NCBI GenBank assembly: GCA_963851405.1
Contig: CAWKPB010000006.1
Location: 248,001-312,000, forward strand
Source of the DNA: JANPBY01 sp963851405
GTDB taxonomy: Bacteria; Actinomycetota; Actinomycetes; DATJPE01
Length of the DNA stretch: 64,000 bases
Direction: 5' to 3'
Part shown: positions 24,602-32,926 of the stretch, piece by piece
Position numbering within the stretch: position 1 is the first letter of the stretch
Layout: each line of letters opens with the position of its first letter
Program-made: the position numbers and the translations under genes
Notes under the pieces: model-generated
What the model was told of the DNA's origin: nothing
Database searches by the model: none
What the model saw: only the letters and a program-made list of their open reading frames with translations

Positions 24602-25429
24602 GTGACGGACGAGCGCTCAGACGCCAAGGAATTGAAGAACCCGGGATACGAGATCTTCGTCGGGCTGTTGTCGATTCTGTCAATCGTCAATCTGGTTCTG
24701 CTGATCGTTTTCTCCGAGGACGCGGCCCTCAAGCCAATCGTCTTGGCGATGAACGGACTGCTGAGCCTGATCTTCTTCGTTGACTTTTCCTTCCGCTTGT
24801 TCACCGCCTCTTCGAAGTCCGACTACTTCTTCCGCAGCTTCGGTTGGGCCGACTTGTTGGCGAGCCTGCCGTTTCCGCAGACCAAGATCCTGCGGCTGTT
24901 CCGCCTTTGGCGCGTGTACCGGTTACTCAAGGTGTATGGCTTTCGAGAGATCACCCGGCTCCTCGTGGCCGACCGCGCAGGCAGTGCGCTGTTCATCCTC
25001 CTGCTGGCAGGGATCCTCGTCCTCGAGTTCGGCAGCTTGACCATGGTTGCGATCGAGGCGGATCAACCAGGGGCCACGATCACCACCGCTGCCGACGGGC
25101 TCTGGTACACGATCGTGACGATTTCCACGGTCGGGTACGGCGACCTATATCCCGTCACCTCGGCAGGGCGCCTCATGGGCGCCATGATCATCGTGGTCGG
25201 TGTGGGAATCTTCGGGACCTTCACCGGCTACCTAGCGAACAGCTTCCTGTCCGGTTCGAAGAGGAAGGACCCACCAAGACCCGCGCAGGGCACGGACCCA
25301 CCATCGGGGCCGGCCGCGACCGAGCAGACCGAGCTCAAGGAACAGGTCGCCGAGCTGAGGCGCCTGGTAGCCCACCAGCAGCAAGCACTCGATGAGGTGG
25401 ACGCCCTGCTTGGCCACGCCGGACCCTGA
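24602..25429 (+). CDS. Voltage-gated-type potassium channel
   Basis: 275 aa, six membrane segments. The S4 region is regularly charged (KILRLFRLWRVYRLLKVYG, an Arg or Lys about every third residue), and the selectivity filter TISTVGYGDLYPVT marks a K+ pore. After the last helix comes a Pro-rich linker and a C-terminal coiled coil (about residues 237-270, QTELKEQVAELRRLVAHQQ), a likely tetramerisation domain in place of a nucleotide-binding or RCK domain. GTG start at 24602 with GAAGGGG seven bases upstream. Gating cannot be predicted beyond the charged S4. Confidence 0.9.
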   Translation: MTDERSDAKELKNPGYEIFVGLLSILSIVNLVLLIVFSEDAALKPIVLAMNGLLSLIFFVDFSFRLFTASSKSDYFFRSFGWADLLASLPFPQTKILRLFRLWRVYRLLKVYGFREITRLLVADRAGSALFILLLAGILVLEFGSLTMVAIEADQPGATITTAADGLWYTIVTISTVGYGDLYPVTSAGRLMGAMIIVVGVGIFGTFTGYLANSFLSGSKRKDPPRPAQGTDPPSGPAATEQTELKEQVAELRRLVAHQQQALDEVDALLGHAGP

Positions 25430-25450
25430 TCCGGTCTCTGATCCCATGTC

Positions 25451-26395
25451 ATGATCGGACGCATGCAACCGCCGGGACCAGGCTCAAGGCTGCTCCTCCT
25501 AGACACTGCGTCGCTGTACTTTCGAGCCTTCTACGGCATTCCCGACACGGTTCGGTCGAAGGACGGGCGCCCGGTGAACGCTGTTCGGGGACTGCTGGAC
25601 TTCGTCGCCCGGTTGATGAGTGAATACCCGGCCACCGAACTGGTGGCCTGCATGGATGCGGACTGGCGGCCGGCCTTTCGGGTAGCCGCAATTCCCAGCT
25701 ACAAGGCTCATCGAGTGGTCGAGCCTGGATCCGTTGAGGAGGAGGTCCCGGACGACCTGAGTCCACAGGTGCCGGTCATCGAGGCGACGCTTGGCGCCCT
25801 GGGAATCGCCACCGTGGGGGTGGCTGGATATGAAGCAGACGATGTGATCGGGACGTACACGCTCACCACGACCGGTCCGGTGGACATCGTCACCGGTGAC
25901 CGGGACCTCTTTCAGCTCGTGGATGACGCCCGGCCGGTCCGGGTGCTCTACACCGCCCGCGGCGTCGGGAGACTCGAGATCGTTGATGAGGCTTGGGTTG
26001 CCTCGAAGTACGGCATCCCCGGTCGTGCCTACGCGGACTTCGCCACGCTTCGTGGAGATCCCTCAGATGGTCTGCCGGGCGTGCGCGGGGTTGGGGATAA
26101 GACTGCGGCCGCACTCATCGCCCAATGGGGCTCCTTGGACGCCATCATGGCGGCATTGGACGAACCGACGACCGAGTTGGGCGCCCGCGCCAAGCTCGAG
26201 GCCGATCGGTCCTATCTCGCCGTGGCCCCTGAAGTCGTTCGGGTGGCGCCGGACGTCCCATTGCCGGACGTGGACATCCGTGTGCCAGCCGAACCCCGTG
26301 ATCCGGAAGCCCTGCTTGCGCTCTCCGACTACTGGAACCTTGAGTCGCCGATCAACCGGGTGCTGAACGCATTGGCCGTCGCCTCAGGTGGCTAG
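25451..26395 (+). CDS. 5'-3' exonuclease / flap endonuclease domain protein (Rv2090-like)
   Basis: 314 aa stand-alone version of the DNA polymerase I N-terminal nuclease. Acidic metal ligands are visible in LLLLDTASLYFRAFY, ACMDADWRP, YEADDVIGTY and VTGDRDLFQLVDD, followed by the helix-hairpin-helix GLPGVRGVGDKTAAALI that grips DNA. Probably takes part in primer removal or repair alongside Pol I. The first ATG (25451) or the ATG at 25463 could start translation; neither has a clear ribosome binding site. Its 3' end overlaps the convergent desaturase gene by four bases. Confidence 0.92.
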   Translation: MIGRMQPPGPGSRLLLLDTASLYFRAFYGIPDTVRSKDGRPVNAVRGLLDFVARLMSEYPATELVACMDADWRPAFRVAAIPSYKAHRVVEPGSVEEEVPDDLSPQVPVIEATLGALGIATVGVAGYEADDVIGTYTLTTTGPVDIVTGDRDLFQLVDDARPVRVLYTARGVGRLEIVDEAWVASKYGIPGRAYADFATLRGDPSDGLPGVRGVGDKTAAALIAQWGSLDAIMAALDEPTTELGARAKLEADRSYLAVAPEVVRVAPDVPLPDVDIRVPAEPRDPEALLALSDYWNLESPINRVLNALAVASGG

Positions 26396-27336
26396 GCCTG
26401 AGCCGCGAGGCGAGCTTCGCGGGTGGCTTTGCGGTCCTCGAAACGCGCCGCAGCGGTCTCAAGCTCGCCGAGGAAGACGTCGAGCTCCAGGCGAGCTTGC
26501 TCCCCTTCGGCGTTGAGGCCTTCCAGATCCCAGACTTTCCACTGCCGGAGCACCGGGACCAACACCTGGTCCTTGTGCTGGCGTAGGTCGTAGATGCCGG
26601 CATTGGCAATCAGTACCGATTTGCGCAAGAAACCGTCGATGGAGTGGCCGGGCATCTGGAAGGTCGTCACCACGTCGGTGATGGCGCGCATCGTGGAATT
26701 GGGGTCGCGTTCGAGTGTGGCGGCAATCATGTTCCGGTAAAAGATCATGTGCAGGTTCTCATCCGTGGCGATCCGCGCCATCAAGGCCTCGCAAACCGGG
26801 TCACCCGATGCGGTCCCGGTGTTGCGGTGGGAGACGCGGGTCGCAAGTTCTTGGAATGACACGTACGCGAGCCCGCGGATCATGTCGTCGCCGTAGTCGC
26901 TGCGGAACCCCGTTTCCATGTGCACCATGCGGGCACGTTCGAGCGCGGCCGGGTCCACCGAACGGGTCACGGTGAGGTAGTCGCGAATTGCTTGACCGTG
27001 CCGCCCTTCCTCCGCCGTCCACCGACCGACCCAGGTGCCCCAGGCTCCGTCGTGACCGAAGATGTCTGCGATCTGAGCGTGGTAGCTGGGCAGGTTGTCC
27101 TCGGTGAGCAGGTTCACGAACAAAGCAACTTGGGCGGCTTCGGGCAGTTTGGCCTGGTCCGGAGCCCAGGCGTGCCCACCGAGCGGCCCGTCGAAGTCGC
27201 TTCCCTCGGACCAGGGGATGTAGGCGTGTGGGAACCACTCCTTCGCGACCCCGAGATGCCGGTCAACCTCTTTGGCAACCAAGGGTTCGAGCTCGAGGAG
27301 CAACTCGGTGGTCGTGTACTGCGAGGTGACACTCAT
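26392..27336 (-). CDS. Acyl-ACP desaturase (DesA-like, diiron)
   Basis: 314 aa soluble four-helix-bundle enzyme that inserts a double bond into acyl-ACP (or, in mycobacteria, mycolate precursors). Diiron ligands occur in NLLTEDNLPSYH (Glu and His), TAEEGRHGQAIRDY (EExxH) and ATDENLHMIFY (DExxH), the plant-type FA_desaturase_2 arrangement. GGAGG lies four bases before the ATG. Expression should depend on the promoter at 27368-27396, which is covered by two palindromes. Confidence 0.9.
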   Translation of the reverse strand: MSVTSQYTTTELLLELEPLVAKEVDRHLGVAKEWFPHAYIPWSEGSDFDGPLGGHAWAPDQAKLPEAAQVALFVNLLTEDNLPSYHAQIADIFGHDGAWGTWVGRWTAEEGRHGQAIRDYLTVTRSVDPAALERARMVHMETGFRSDYGDDMIRGLAYVSFQELATRVSHRNTGTASGDPVCEALMARIATDENLHMIFYRNMIAATLERDPNSTMRAITDVVTTFQMPGHSIDGFLRKSVLIANAGIYDLRQHKDQVLVPVLRQWKVWDLEGLNAEGEQARLELDVFLGELETAAARFEDRKATREARLAAQA

Positions 27337-27359
27337 CGGGCCTCCAGGCTCGTTGCTTT

Positions 27360-27390
27360 GTTACGGGAGCGTAACCTACGCAACCGTAGG
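27360..27390 (-). promoter_or_regulatory. Two tandem palindromic operators over the desaturase promoter
   Basis: Two perfect 6+4+6 palindromes overlap by one base: GTTACG-GGAG-CGTAAC at 27360-27375 and CCTACG-CAAC-CGTAGG at 27375-27390. The second exactly fills the promoter spacer, the first covers the -10 and start-point area. This is the layout expected for a dimeric (TetR/MadR-like) fatty-acid-responsive repressor; the regulator itself is not in the window. Confidence 0.65.
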
Positions 27391-27396
27391 GTCCAA
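27368..27396 (-). promoter_or_regulatory. Desaturase promoter
   Basis: On the minus strand, -35 TTGGAC (27391-27396), a 17-base spacer and -10 TACGCT (27368-27373). This is one of the few good -35/-10 pairs seen in the window. It gives a leader of about 25 bases containing a ribosome binding site. Confidence 0.65.
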
Positions 27397-27428
27397 GAAC
27401 AATGCGGCCTCGTATGCGCCGCGCACGG

Positions 27429-30146
27429 TCATTGCGGCACCTGCCGAACCGAGCTGTACGACACCACGCCGCGGCAGATGGCGGAGGTGGCAGCAGCGGC
27501 AGTGGCCCGCAGGTGGGGGCTGGCCGCCGAGCCGATCTGGTCGAGCAGGTCGATCACTTGTTTGGTCCACCGAACAAAGTCACCGGCCGTCAGATCCGCT
27601 TCCTCGAGCACCGTCTCCAACGTGGCACCGGAGGCCCAGCGCCAGGTCGCCCATGCAAACCCCGCATCGAGATCGCGCAGTGAGTCCACCTGGTGTTCCC
27701 GGTCCAGGGCATCCAGCTCGCCCCAGACAACGACCATCGCCTGCAATGCTCGCCGGGAACGATCGGTCGGAATCCTTGGCGTCGGAGCATGGTCGGGCTG
27801 GCGAGACTCGTACACCAGCGACGACACGCAAGCGGCGAGTTCAGCGGCATCCAGGGAGACCCATAAGTCGCCGCGCAGACACTCCGCGGCAACCAGGTCG
27901 AGCTCGGTGTAGAGCCGCCCCAGCTGATGGCCGGCTTCGGTCACTTGGTCGTCATCGAGATAGCCCAAGACGGAAAGCACGTCGCATACTCGATCAAACT
28001 GGCGGGCGATGCTGTTGCTGCGCCGGTCGACCCTGGAGCGCAATTGGTCGGTCTCTCGGCGCAGTCGCCAGTAGCGCTCGGCCCATCGAGCATGATCTTC
28101 GCGCTGATCGCAGGAGTGGCAGGCATGGGCGCGAATAGCGATTCGGAGCTCAGCGATTTGCGCATCGTCGGCGCCAGCCGCCTTGGGCCGCTTAGGCCGA
28201 CTCTTCCCCGGATCGGGGACTCGGGCGCGCAGGGCAGAGGCGAGATCGCGCCTGGCGCGGGGGTCGCGTGGGTTGAACGACTTGGGGATGCGCAGGTGTT
28301 CGACAGCCTCGACCGGGTAGGGGAAGTCGGTGAGGGACAGTCGGCGCGCCTGGCGTTCCTGCGTGAGCACATACGGTCGGGGTCCGTCGCCCGGGCCCGC
28401 GGCCTGGACGCGCTCGAGTACCACGGCGAGGCCGGCGCTGCGCCCGGCCGGAATCCGGATCACGTCCCCAGCTCTCAGTTGCTCCAGAGATCGAACCGCC
28501 TCGGCCCGGCGCAGGGCGGAAGTCGATCGTGCGAGTTCCGCCTCTCGATCCTTGAGTCGACGCCGCATGTCGGCATACTCCGCGAAGTCGCCGCGATCGC
28601 AGGTCATCGCAGCTCGGTAGCCCTCGAGGCCCTCCTCGTTGCGGGTCACCTGGCGGGCCAGGCCCACCACGGCGCGGTCGGCCTGGAACTGCGCAAATGA
28701 GGACTCGAGGATGGCGCGGGCCCGGTCCCGACCGACCTGGCCGGTGAGATTGACCGCCATGTTGTACGACGGCCGGAAGGACGACCGCAGCGGGTAGGTG
28801 CGGGTCGAGGCGAGTCCGGCAACTGCAGCGGGGTCGACTCCCGGCTGCCATACGACAACCGCGTGACCTTCGACATCGATTCCTCGTCTACCGGCTCGCC
28901 CCGTGAGTTGGGTGTACTCCCCCGGGGTCACATCCGCGTGGGTCTCGCCATTCCACTTGGTGAGCTTCTCCAGAACGACAGAGCGGGCGGGCATGTTGAT
29001 CCCGAGAGCAAGGGTCTCGGTGGCGAAGACGGCTCGAACCAATCCGCGAACGAACAGTTCCTCCACCACTTCCTTGAACGTCGGCAGCATCCCGGCGTGG
29101 TGTGCGGCGATTCCCCGAGACAGCCCCTCGCTCCAGGCGTCATACCCGAGGACAGCGAGGTCCTCGTCGGGGATCTCCGCGCATCGCTCATCGACGAAGG
29201 CGCGGATCGTGCGACGTTCCTGCGGACTGGTGAGGCGCAGGCCACTGCGCAGGCACTGCTCGACGGCCGCCTCGCATCCGACCCGGCTGAAGATGAACGT
29301 GATGGCCGGGAGCAGGCCCTCTCGATCCAACCGCTCGATGACGTCGGGTCGATGGGGGTGCGAGTGGCGGCGCGGACGTCGGCCGCCGCGGGCGAGGCGC
29401 CGATCACCGACTCCGTCGTAGCGGTCCTGATCTCGTGCCGTCCGAACGAGCTCCGGATTGACGACGCCGTCGCCAACGAACAGGTCATAGAGGCGGTTAC
29501 GCACTAGGACGTGCTGCCACAGCGGAACCGGCCGATGCTCCTCCACGATCACCGACGTTTGCCCGCGTACGGCCTGCAGCCAGTCGCCGAACTCCTCAGC
29601 GTTGCTCACGGTGGCCGACAGGGACACTAGGCGGACCGGCTCGGCCAGGTGGATGATGACCTCTTCCCACACCGCGCCACGAAAACGATCAGCGAGGTAG
29701 TGCACTTCGTCCATGACGACGTAACCAAGGTCGTCGAGGGTGGCGGAGTCGGCGTACAACATGTTGCGCAGTACCTCAGTGGTCATCACGACGACGGGAG
29801 CCTCGCCATTGATTGAGTGATCGCCGGTGAGTAGGCCAACAGACTCAGACCCGAGGCTCTTCACCAGGTCGCCGTACTTCTGGTTCGACAGCGCCTTGAT
29901 CGGCGTCGTGTAGAAGCACTTGCGTCCCTCGGCGAGAGCAAGCCGAATGGCGAACTCCCCCACCACCGTCTTTCCCGAGCCGGTCGGGGCGGCGACGAGC
30001 ACGCTGTCCCCTGCCTCCAGCGCACGGCACGCCGCCACTTGGTAGGCATCAAGCTCGAACCCGTAGGCCGCCCGAAACTGCGTGAGTTGAGAAGCGGGAG
30101 CCGTTGCGTCGTTCGCGCCAGCCGGACGCTGTTTCGGTCCCGCCAT
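27429..30146 (-). CDS. helY: DEAD/DEAH-box RNA helicase, HelY/Mtr4-Ski2-like
   Basis: 905 aa superfamily 2 helicase. Motifs in order: VAAPTGSGKTVVGE (Walker A), PIKALSNQKY (Ia), MDEVHYLADR (DEVH box), VSLSATVSNAEEF (SAT), LALGINMPARSVV and GRAGRRG (VI). The C-terminal half matches the Ski2/Mtr4 helical domains and has the wide insertion typical of actinobacterial HelY. It probably unwinds structured RNA for decay. ATG at 30146 is preferred because TAGCCT lies seven bases upstream and the Walker A box is then at the normal distance; the upstream in-frame extension is low-complexity. Same order as Rv2090-Rv2092c. Confidence 0.93.
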   Translation of the reverse strand: MAGPKQRPAGANDATAPASQLTQFRAAYGFELDAYQVAACRALEAGDSVLVAAPTGSGKTVVGEFAIRLALAEGRKCFYTTPIKALSNQKYGDLVKSLGSESVGLLTGDHSINGEAPVVVMTTEVLRNMLYADSATLDDLGYVVMDEVHYLADRFRGAVWEEVIIHLAEPVRLVSLSATVSNAEEFGDWLQAVRGQTSVIVEEHRPVPLWQHVLVRNRLYDLFVGDGVVNPELVRTARDQDRYDGVGDRRLARGGRRPRRHSHPHRPDVIERLDREGLLPAITFIFSRVGCEAAVEQCLRSGLRLTSPQERRTIRAFVDERCAEIPDEDLAVLGYDAWSEGLSRGIAAHHAGMLPTFKEVVEELFVRGLVRAVFATETLALGINMPARSVVLEKLTKWNGETHADVTPGEYTQLTGRAGRRGIDVEGHAVVVWQPGVDPAAVAGLASTRTYPLRSSFRPSYNMAVNLTGQVGRDRARAILESSFAQFQADRAVVGLARQVTRNEEGLEGYRAAMTCDRGDFAEYADMRRRLKDREAELARSTSALRRAEAVRSLEQLRAGDVIRIPAGRSAGLAVVLERVQAAGPGDGPRPYVLTQERQARRLSLTDFPYPVEAVEHLRIPKSFNPRDPRARRDLASALRARVPDPGKSRPKRPKAAGADDAQIAELRIAIRAHACHSCDQREDHARWAERYWRLRRETDQLRSRVDRRSNSIARQFDRVCDVLSVLGYLDDDQVTEAGHQLGRLYTELDLVAAECLRGDLWVSLDAAELAACVSSLVYESRQPDHAPTPRIPTDRSRRALQAMVVVWGELDALDREHQVDSLRDLDAGFAWATWRWASGATLETVLEEADLTAGDFVRWTKQVIDLLDQIGSAASPHLRATAAAATSAICRGVVSYSSVRQVPQ

Positions 30147-30153
30147 GTTCACG

Positions 30154-30159
30154 AGGCTA
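30154..30159 (-). promoter_or_regulatory. -10 box of leaderless helY, overlapping dagK stop
   Basis: TAGCCT on the minus strand, seven bases before the helY ATG. Its first three bases are the TAG stop codon of the upstream lipid kinase gene. Confidence 0.45.
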
Positions 30160-31074
30160 GGCGATCCCACGCGAGACGGTGGATCCGGCGGGCACGAGCA
30201 TGCGAAGAGACCGGGGCACACAGGTCGCGGTGATCGGCAACGGCCCCACTCGCTCCCCGTCCGCGTACGCGATCGCCCCCGCAGCTTCCAGGCGGATCTC
30301 GCGTCCGGTGAGCACACTTACCGCGGGATGCTCGACGTGGGTCCCCTTGTAGACCCGTGGAAAGACTCGGAGGAACTCCGGCTTGCTCACGCGACCCAGC
30401 ACAGTGACGTGCAGCAGTCCGTCATCAACTCGGGCGCCAGGACAGACCTTCATGCCTCCGCCGTAGGAGACCCCGTTTCCGACGGCGACGAGCATCGCCT
30501 CGTGCTCAGTCTCGTTGCCATCCACCGTCAGCCGAAAGGACAACGGCTTGAACACTCCGAGCTCAGCGAGAATGGCCACGTTGTAGCGCATCCGCCCCTT
30601 AGGCCAGCGCATGACATTGGCTCGCTCGTTAACTGCGGAGTCGAAGCCCGAGGACATGACCCCCGCGAACCAGCGACCCCCCTCGGCATCGCTGATTCGA
30701 GCCGAGTCGATCGTCCGCATGGCGCCCTCGACCAATGTGTCCGCCGCCGCAATCGGATCGTGGGGTCGGATCCCCATCAGGGTGGCGAAATCATTCCCCG
30801 TTCCGGACGGAATGATTCCCAACGGCGTTGATGTCCCGGCTACACACTGCAGGGCAAGGTTGACCATCCCGTCACCGCCGACTGCAACCAGTGCATCAAC
30901 TCCCCGGGATACGGCTTCGCGACCGAGGCGTCGAGCCCCTTCCTCATCCGGACCGACCAGTCGTTCGACCGTGATTCCAGAGGCAGTCAAGCGCTCCGCG
31001 GCGGCACGTCCCTCGCTCTCGCCACGCCCGGAACCAGCAGTCGGGTTGACCAAGAGAGACACGACACGAGCCAC
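30157..31074 (-). CDS. dagK: Diacylglycerol/lipid kinase
   Basis: 305 aa. The DAGK catalytic domain is shown by LVNPTAGSGRG, the GGDG nucleotide loop in LVAVGGDGMVNLALQ and GIIPSGTGNDFATLMGI. It phosphorylates diacylglycerol or a related lipid at the membrane, returning it to phospholipid synthesis, and resembles mycobacterial Rv2252 and its Streptomyces counterparts. GTG at 31074 follows TAGCGT by seven bases. The stop TAG lies ten bases before the helY start. Confidence 0.9.
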   Translation of the reverse strand: MARVVSLLVNPTAGSGRGESEGRAAAERLTASGITVERLVGPDEEGARRLGREAVSRGVDALVAVGGDGMVNLALQCVAGTSTPLGIIPSGTGNDFATLMGIRPHDPIAAADTLVEGAMRTIDSARISDAEGGRWFAGVMSSGFDSAVNERANVMRWPKGRMRYNVAILAELGVFKPLSFRLTVDGNETEHEAMLVAVGNGVSYGGGMKVCPGARVDDGLLHVTVLGRVSKPEFLRVFPRVYKGTHVEHPAVSVLTGREIRLEAAGAIAYADGERVGPLPITATCVPRSLRMLVPAGSTVSRGIA

Positions 31075-31081
31075 GGGGCAA

Positions 31082-31087
31082 ACGCTA
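31082..31087 (-). promoter_or_regulatory. -10 box of leaderless dagK
   Basis: TAGCGT on the minus strand, seven bases before the GTG at 31074. Confidence 0.45.
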
Positions 31088-31124
31088 GACCTTCACCACC
31101 CCAAGGACGGGTCACGCGCGGGTG

Positions 31125-32021
31125 TCATTCATGCCGATCGCGTTCCATGGTGGCGTCGGGATCGTCGTCGATCGGGCTGGGCGACGCATCCAGCGGTGAG
31201 GTCTCGTCGTCCTCCCACTCGTCGTAGTCAGAGGTCCGCCGGCGCCGACGCCGGTCATTGAGGGACGCAATCCCCATCGCTATGAAGATCAGCAGCATGA
31301 TCGGAACAGCGAGCAGGGAAAGATTGAAGATGTCGCCCGTCGGGGTCGCTACCGCGGCGAAGATCCAGGTGGCCAGAACAACTTCACGCCATCGACCCCA
31401 AAGCGTCCGCCCCGAGACGACGCCGGCGGCATTCAGCAGCACCAACAGCACGGGCAACAGGAAACCCAGGCCGAAGAACAGGCACATCCGCAGGACGAAG
31501 GTGAGGTAATCGTCCAAGGGAACCAGGTTGTCGGTCTGGTCGGGTGTGAACCCCAGCAGGACTCCCAGCCCCTTGGGCAGCGCCCAGTAGGCAAATGCGA
31601 TCCCCGCGCAGAACAAGGGAACAGCGACTGCGATGAACCCAAAGGACCAACGTCGTTCGTGCGTTCGCAGGCCCGGAGTGACGAAGCGCCACAACTGATA
31701 GAGCCACACCGGAGACGCGAGGACCAGACCCACGTAGAAGGAGAGCTTGAGCTGCAGACCGAAGGCGCTGCCCACACCCCCGATAACGCTGATCCCGACG
31801 TTCTGGCCCTGAGCCTGCAGCGCCGCGACGGCGACATCAGCAGGGTGCCTCAGAAAGGAGAAGACCTCGTCGTAGTAGATCCACCCAATCACCGCGCCAA
31901 CGACGACCGCCATCCCGGAGACGAGCAGCCGGTGCCGGAGTTCGCCCAGGTGGTCTCCCAGGGTCATGCGCCCCTCGGGGTCACGCGGTGGCCGGCTACT
32001 CCCGCGTCGTAGTGAGACCAC
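31125..32021 (-). CDS. tatC: Twin-arginine translocase subunit TatC
   Basis: 298 aa receptor of the Tat system, which exports folded proteins. Six membrane segments. Family signatures are MTLGDHLGELRHRL at the cytoplasmic N terminus, where signal-peptide arginines bind, and LVLASPVWLYQLWRFVTPGL. The C-terminal ~45 residues are acidic and disordered. GTG 32021 gives an 18-residue basic extension as in mycobacteria; ATG 31967, with GAGGGG just upstream, is the alternative. It lies 32 bases downstream of tatA. Confidence 0.93.
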   Translation of the reverse strand: MVSLRRGSSRPPRDPEGRMTLGDHLGELRHRLLVSGMAVVVGAVIGWIYYDEVFSFLRHPADVAVAALQAQGQNVGISVIGGVGSAFGLQLKLSFYVGLVLASPVWLYQLWRFVTPGLRTHERRWSFGFIAVAVPLFCAGIAFAYWALPKGLGVLLGFTPDQTDNLVPLDDYLTFVLRMCLFFGLGFLLPVLLVLLNAAGVVSGRTLWGRWREVVLATWIFAAVATPTGDIFNLSLLAVPIMLLIFIAMGIASLNDRRRRRRTSDYDEWEDDETSPLDASPSPIDDDPDATMERDRHE

Positions 32022-32053
32022 TGTGTTCGCGCGTCCCGTGGGTGCGGCTTCGG

Positions 32054-32368
32054 TCAGCGATCGGAGGGTGTCCCGGGTTCAGTCGGCGCGGCCGGCGGGG
32101 CCTGAGCCGGCTGCGGCTGCGCCGCTTGGGTGGGAGCGGGGACTTCCGGGACGTTTGGTGGCGAGGCAGGAAGCGGCTGTGGCGCCACCTGCTGGACGGT
32201 GGTGGTGTCGGGAGTCTCCTCGTCGTCACGCAGACCCTTGGTCTCGGCCTTGAAGATCCGAAGCGACCGGCCAAGCCCCCGTGCGGCATCGGGGAGGCGC
32301 TTGGCGCCGAAGAGGAGCACGATCACGACCAGGATCAGGATGATCTCGATCGGCTTCAAGTTGGGCAT
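32054..32368 (-). CDS. tatA: Twin-arginine translocase subunit TatA
   Basis: 104 aa. One N-terminal membrane helix (PIEIILILVVIVLLFGAKRLP) is followed by the conserved FG-A-RLP hinge and an amphipathic helix (DAARGLGRSLRIFKAETKG). The remainder is a Pro/Ala/Gln-rich disordered tail. TatA oligomers form the pore used by folded Tat substrates. GGAGAGG lies seven bases before the ATG at 32368. Confidence 0.94.
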   Translation of the reverse strand: MPNLKPIEIILILVVIVLLFGAKRLPDAARGLGRSLRIFKAETKGLRDDEETPDTTTVQQVAPQPLPASPPNVPEVPAPTQAAQPQPAQAPPAAPTEPGTPSDR

Positions 32369-32430
32369 GGATGAACCTCTCCTCTGGAGGACTTCCAGCC
32401 TACCCCGGTGGGCTAGCGATCCACGCGCGC

Positions 32431-32766
32431 CTAGCGCACGTTGAGCAGCGGCTGGATCGCTGGCACGACGATGTCGTGACTGTGCAGCCACAGCGCGAAG
32501 TCCAGGAGATCGTCGTAGCTCAGCTGGGGGCCCTGGTGATCCTCCAGGGCTTCGGCGGGGATGTGCCATTGCTGGGCACGGACCCCGCCGGAGACGAGTA
32601 GGGCGACAATTTCGTCGTCCGCGGGCTTCTTCACTTCGTCCGTGCACCCGGGGCAGTCGAACGCGTAGGTCGACCACTCGGAACGGGTGCAGACGACCAA
32701 GCGCAGGTCGACGGGCTTGAGATCGACATCCCCGCACATCGGGCATGAGGCCTTGATTGTGGTCAT
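32431..32766 (-). CDS. Small zinc-ribbon protein of unknown function
   Basis: 111 aa, not assigned to a named family. It begins MTTIKASCPMCGDVDL and continues with a second pair in FDCPGCTDEV, so two CxxC knuckles (Cys8/11 and Cys38/41) likely bind zinc, with a further Cys at 26. The C-terminal 60 residues are acidic and helical (SYDDLLDFALWLHSHD). GGGGAGG lies seven bases upstream of the ATG, and it lies in line between pafC and tatA, so it is very likely a real gene. It could bind RNA polymerase or nucleic acid, but nothing shows this. Confidence 0.72.
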   Translation of the reverse strand: MTTIKASCPMCGDVDLKPVDLRLVVCTRSEWSTYAFDCPGCTDEVKKPADDEIVALLVSGGVRAQQWHIPAEALEDHQGPQLSYDDLLDFALWLHSHDIVVPAIQPLLNVR

Positions 32767-32926
32767 GACGGGTCCTCCCCATGAGGACCGATCAATGATG
32801 AAGTGCAATAAGGGTGGCGCAGTGGTCCTCAAACAGGGCTTCGGCATCGCCAGACACAACCTTGACGGTTCGGGTGGGTAGATCCGGGCCAACGATTCGG
32901 CACCCGAAAGGCCCTTCACCCGGGAG

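Noticed and set aside
26920..27912. 330-codon plus-strand open frame
   Set aside because: It overlaps the desaturase, its operator and the end of helY in antisense, and has no recognisable motif.
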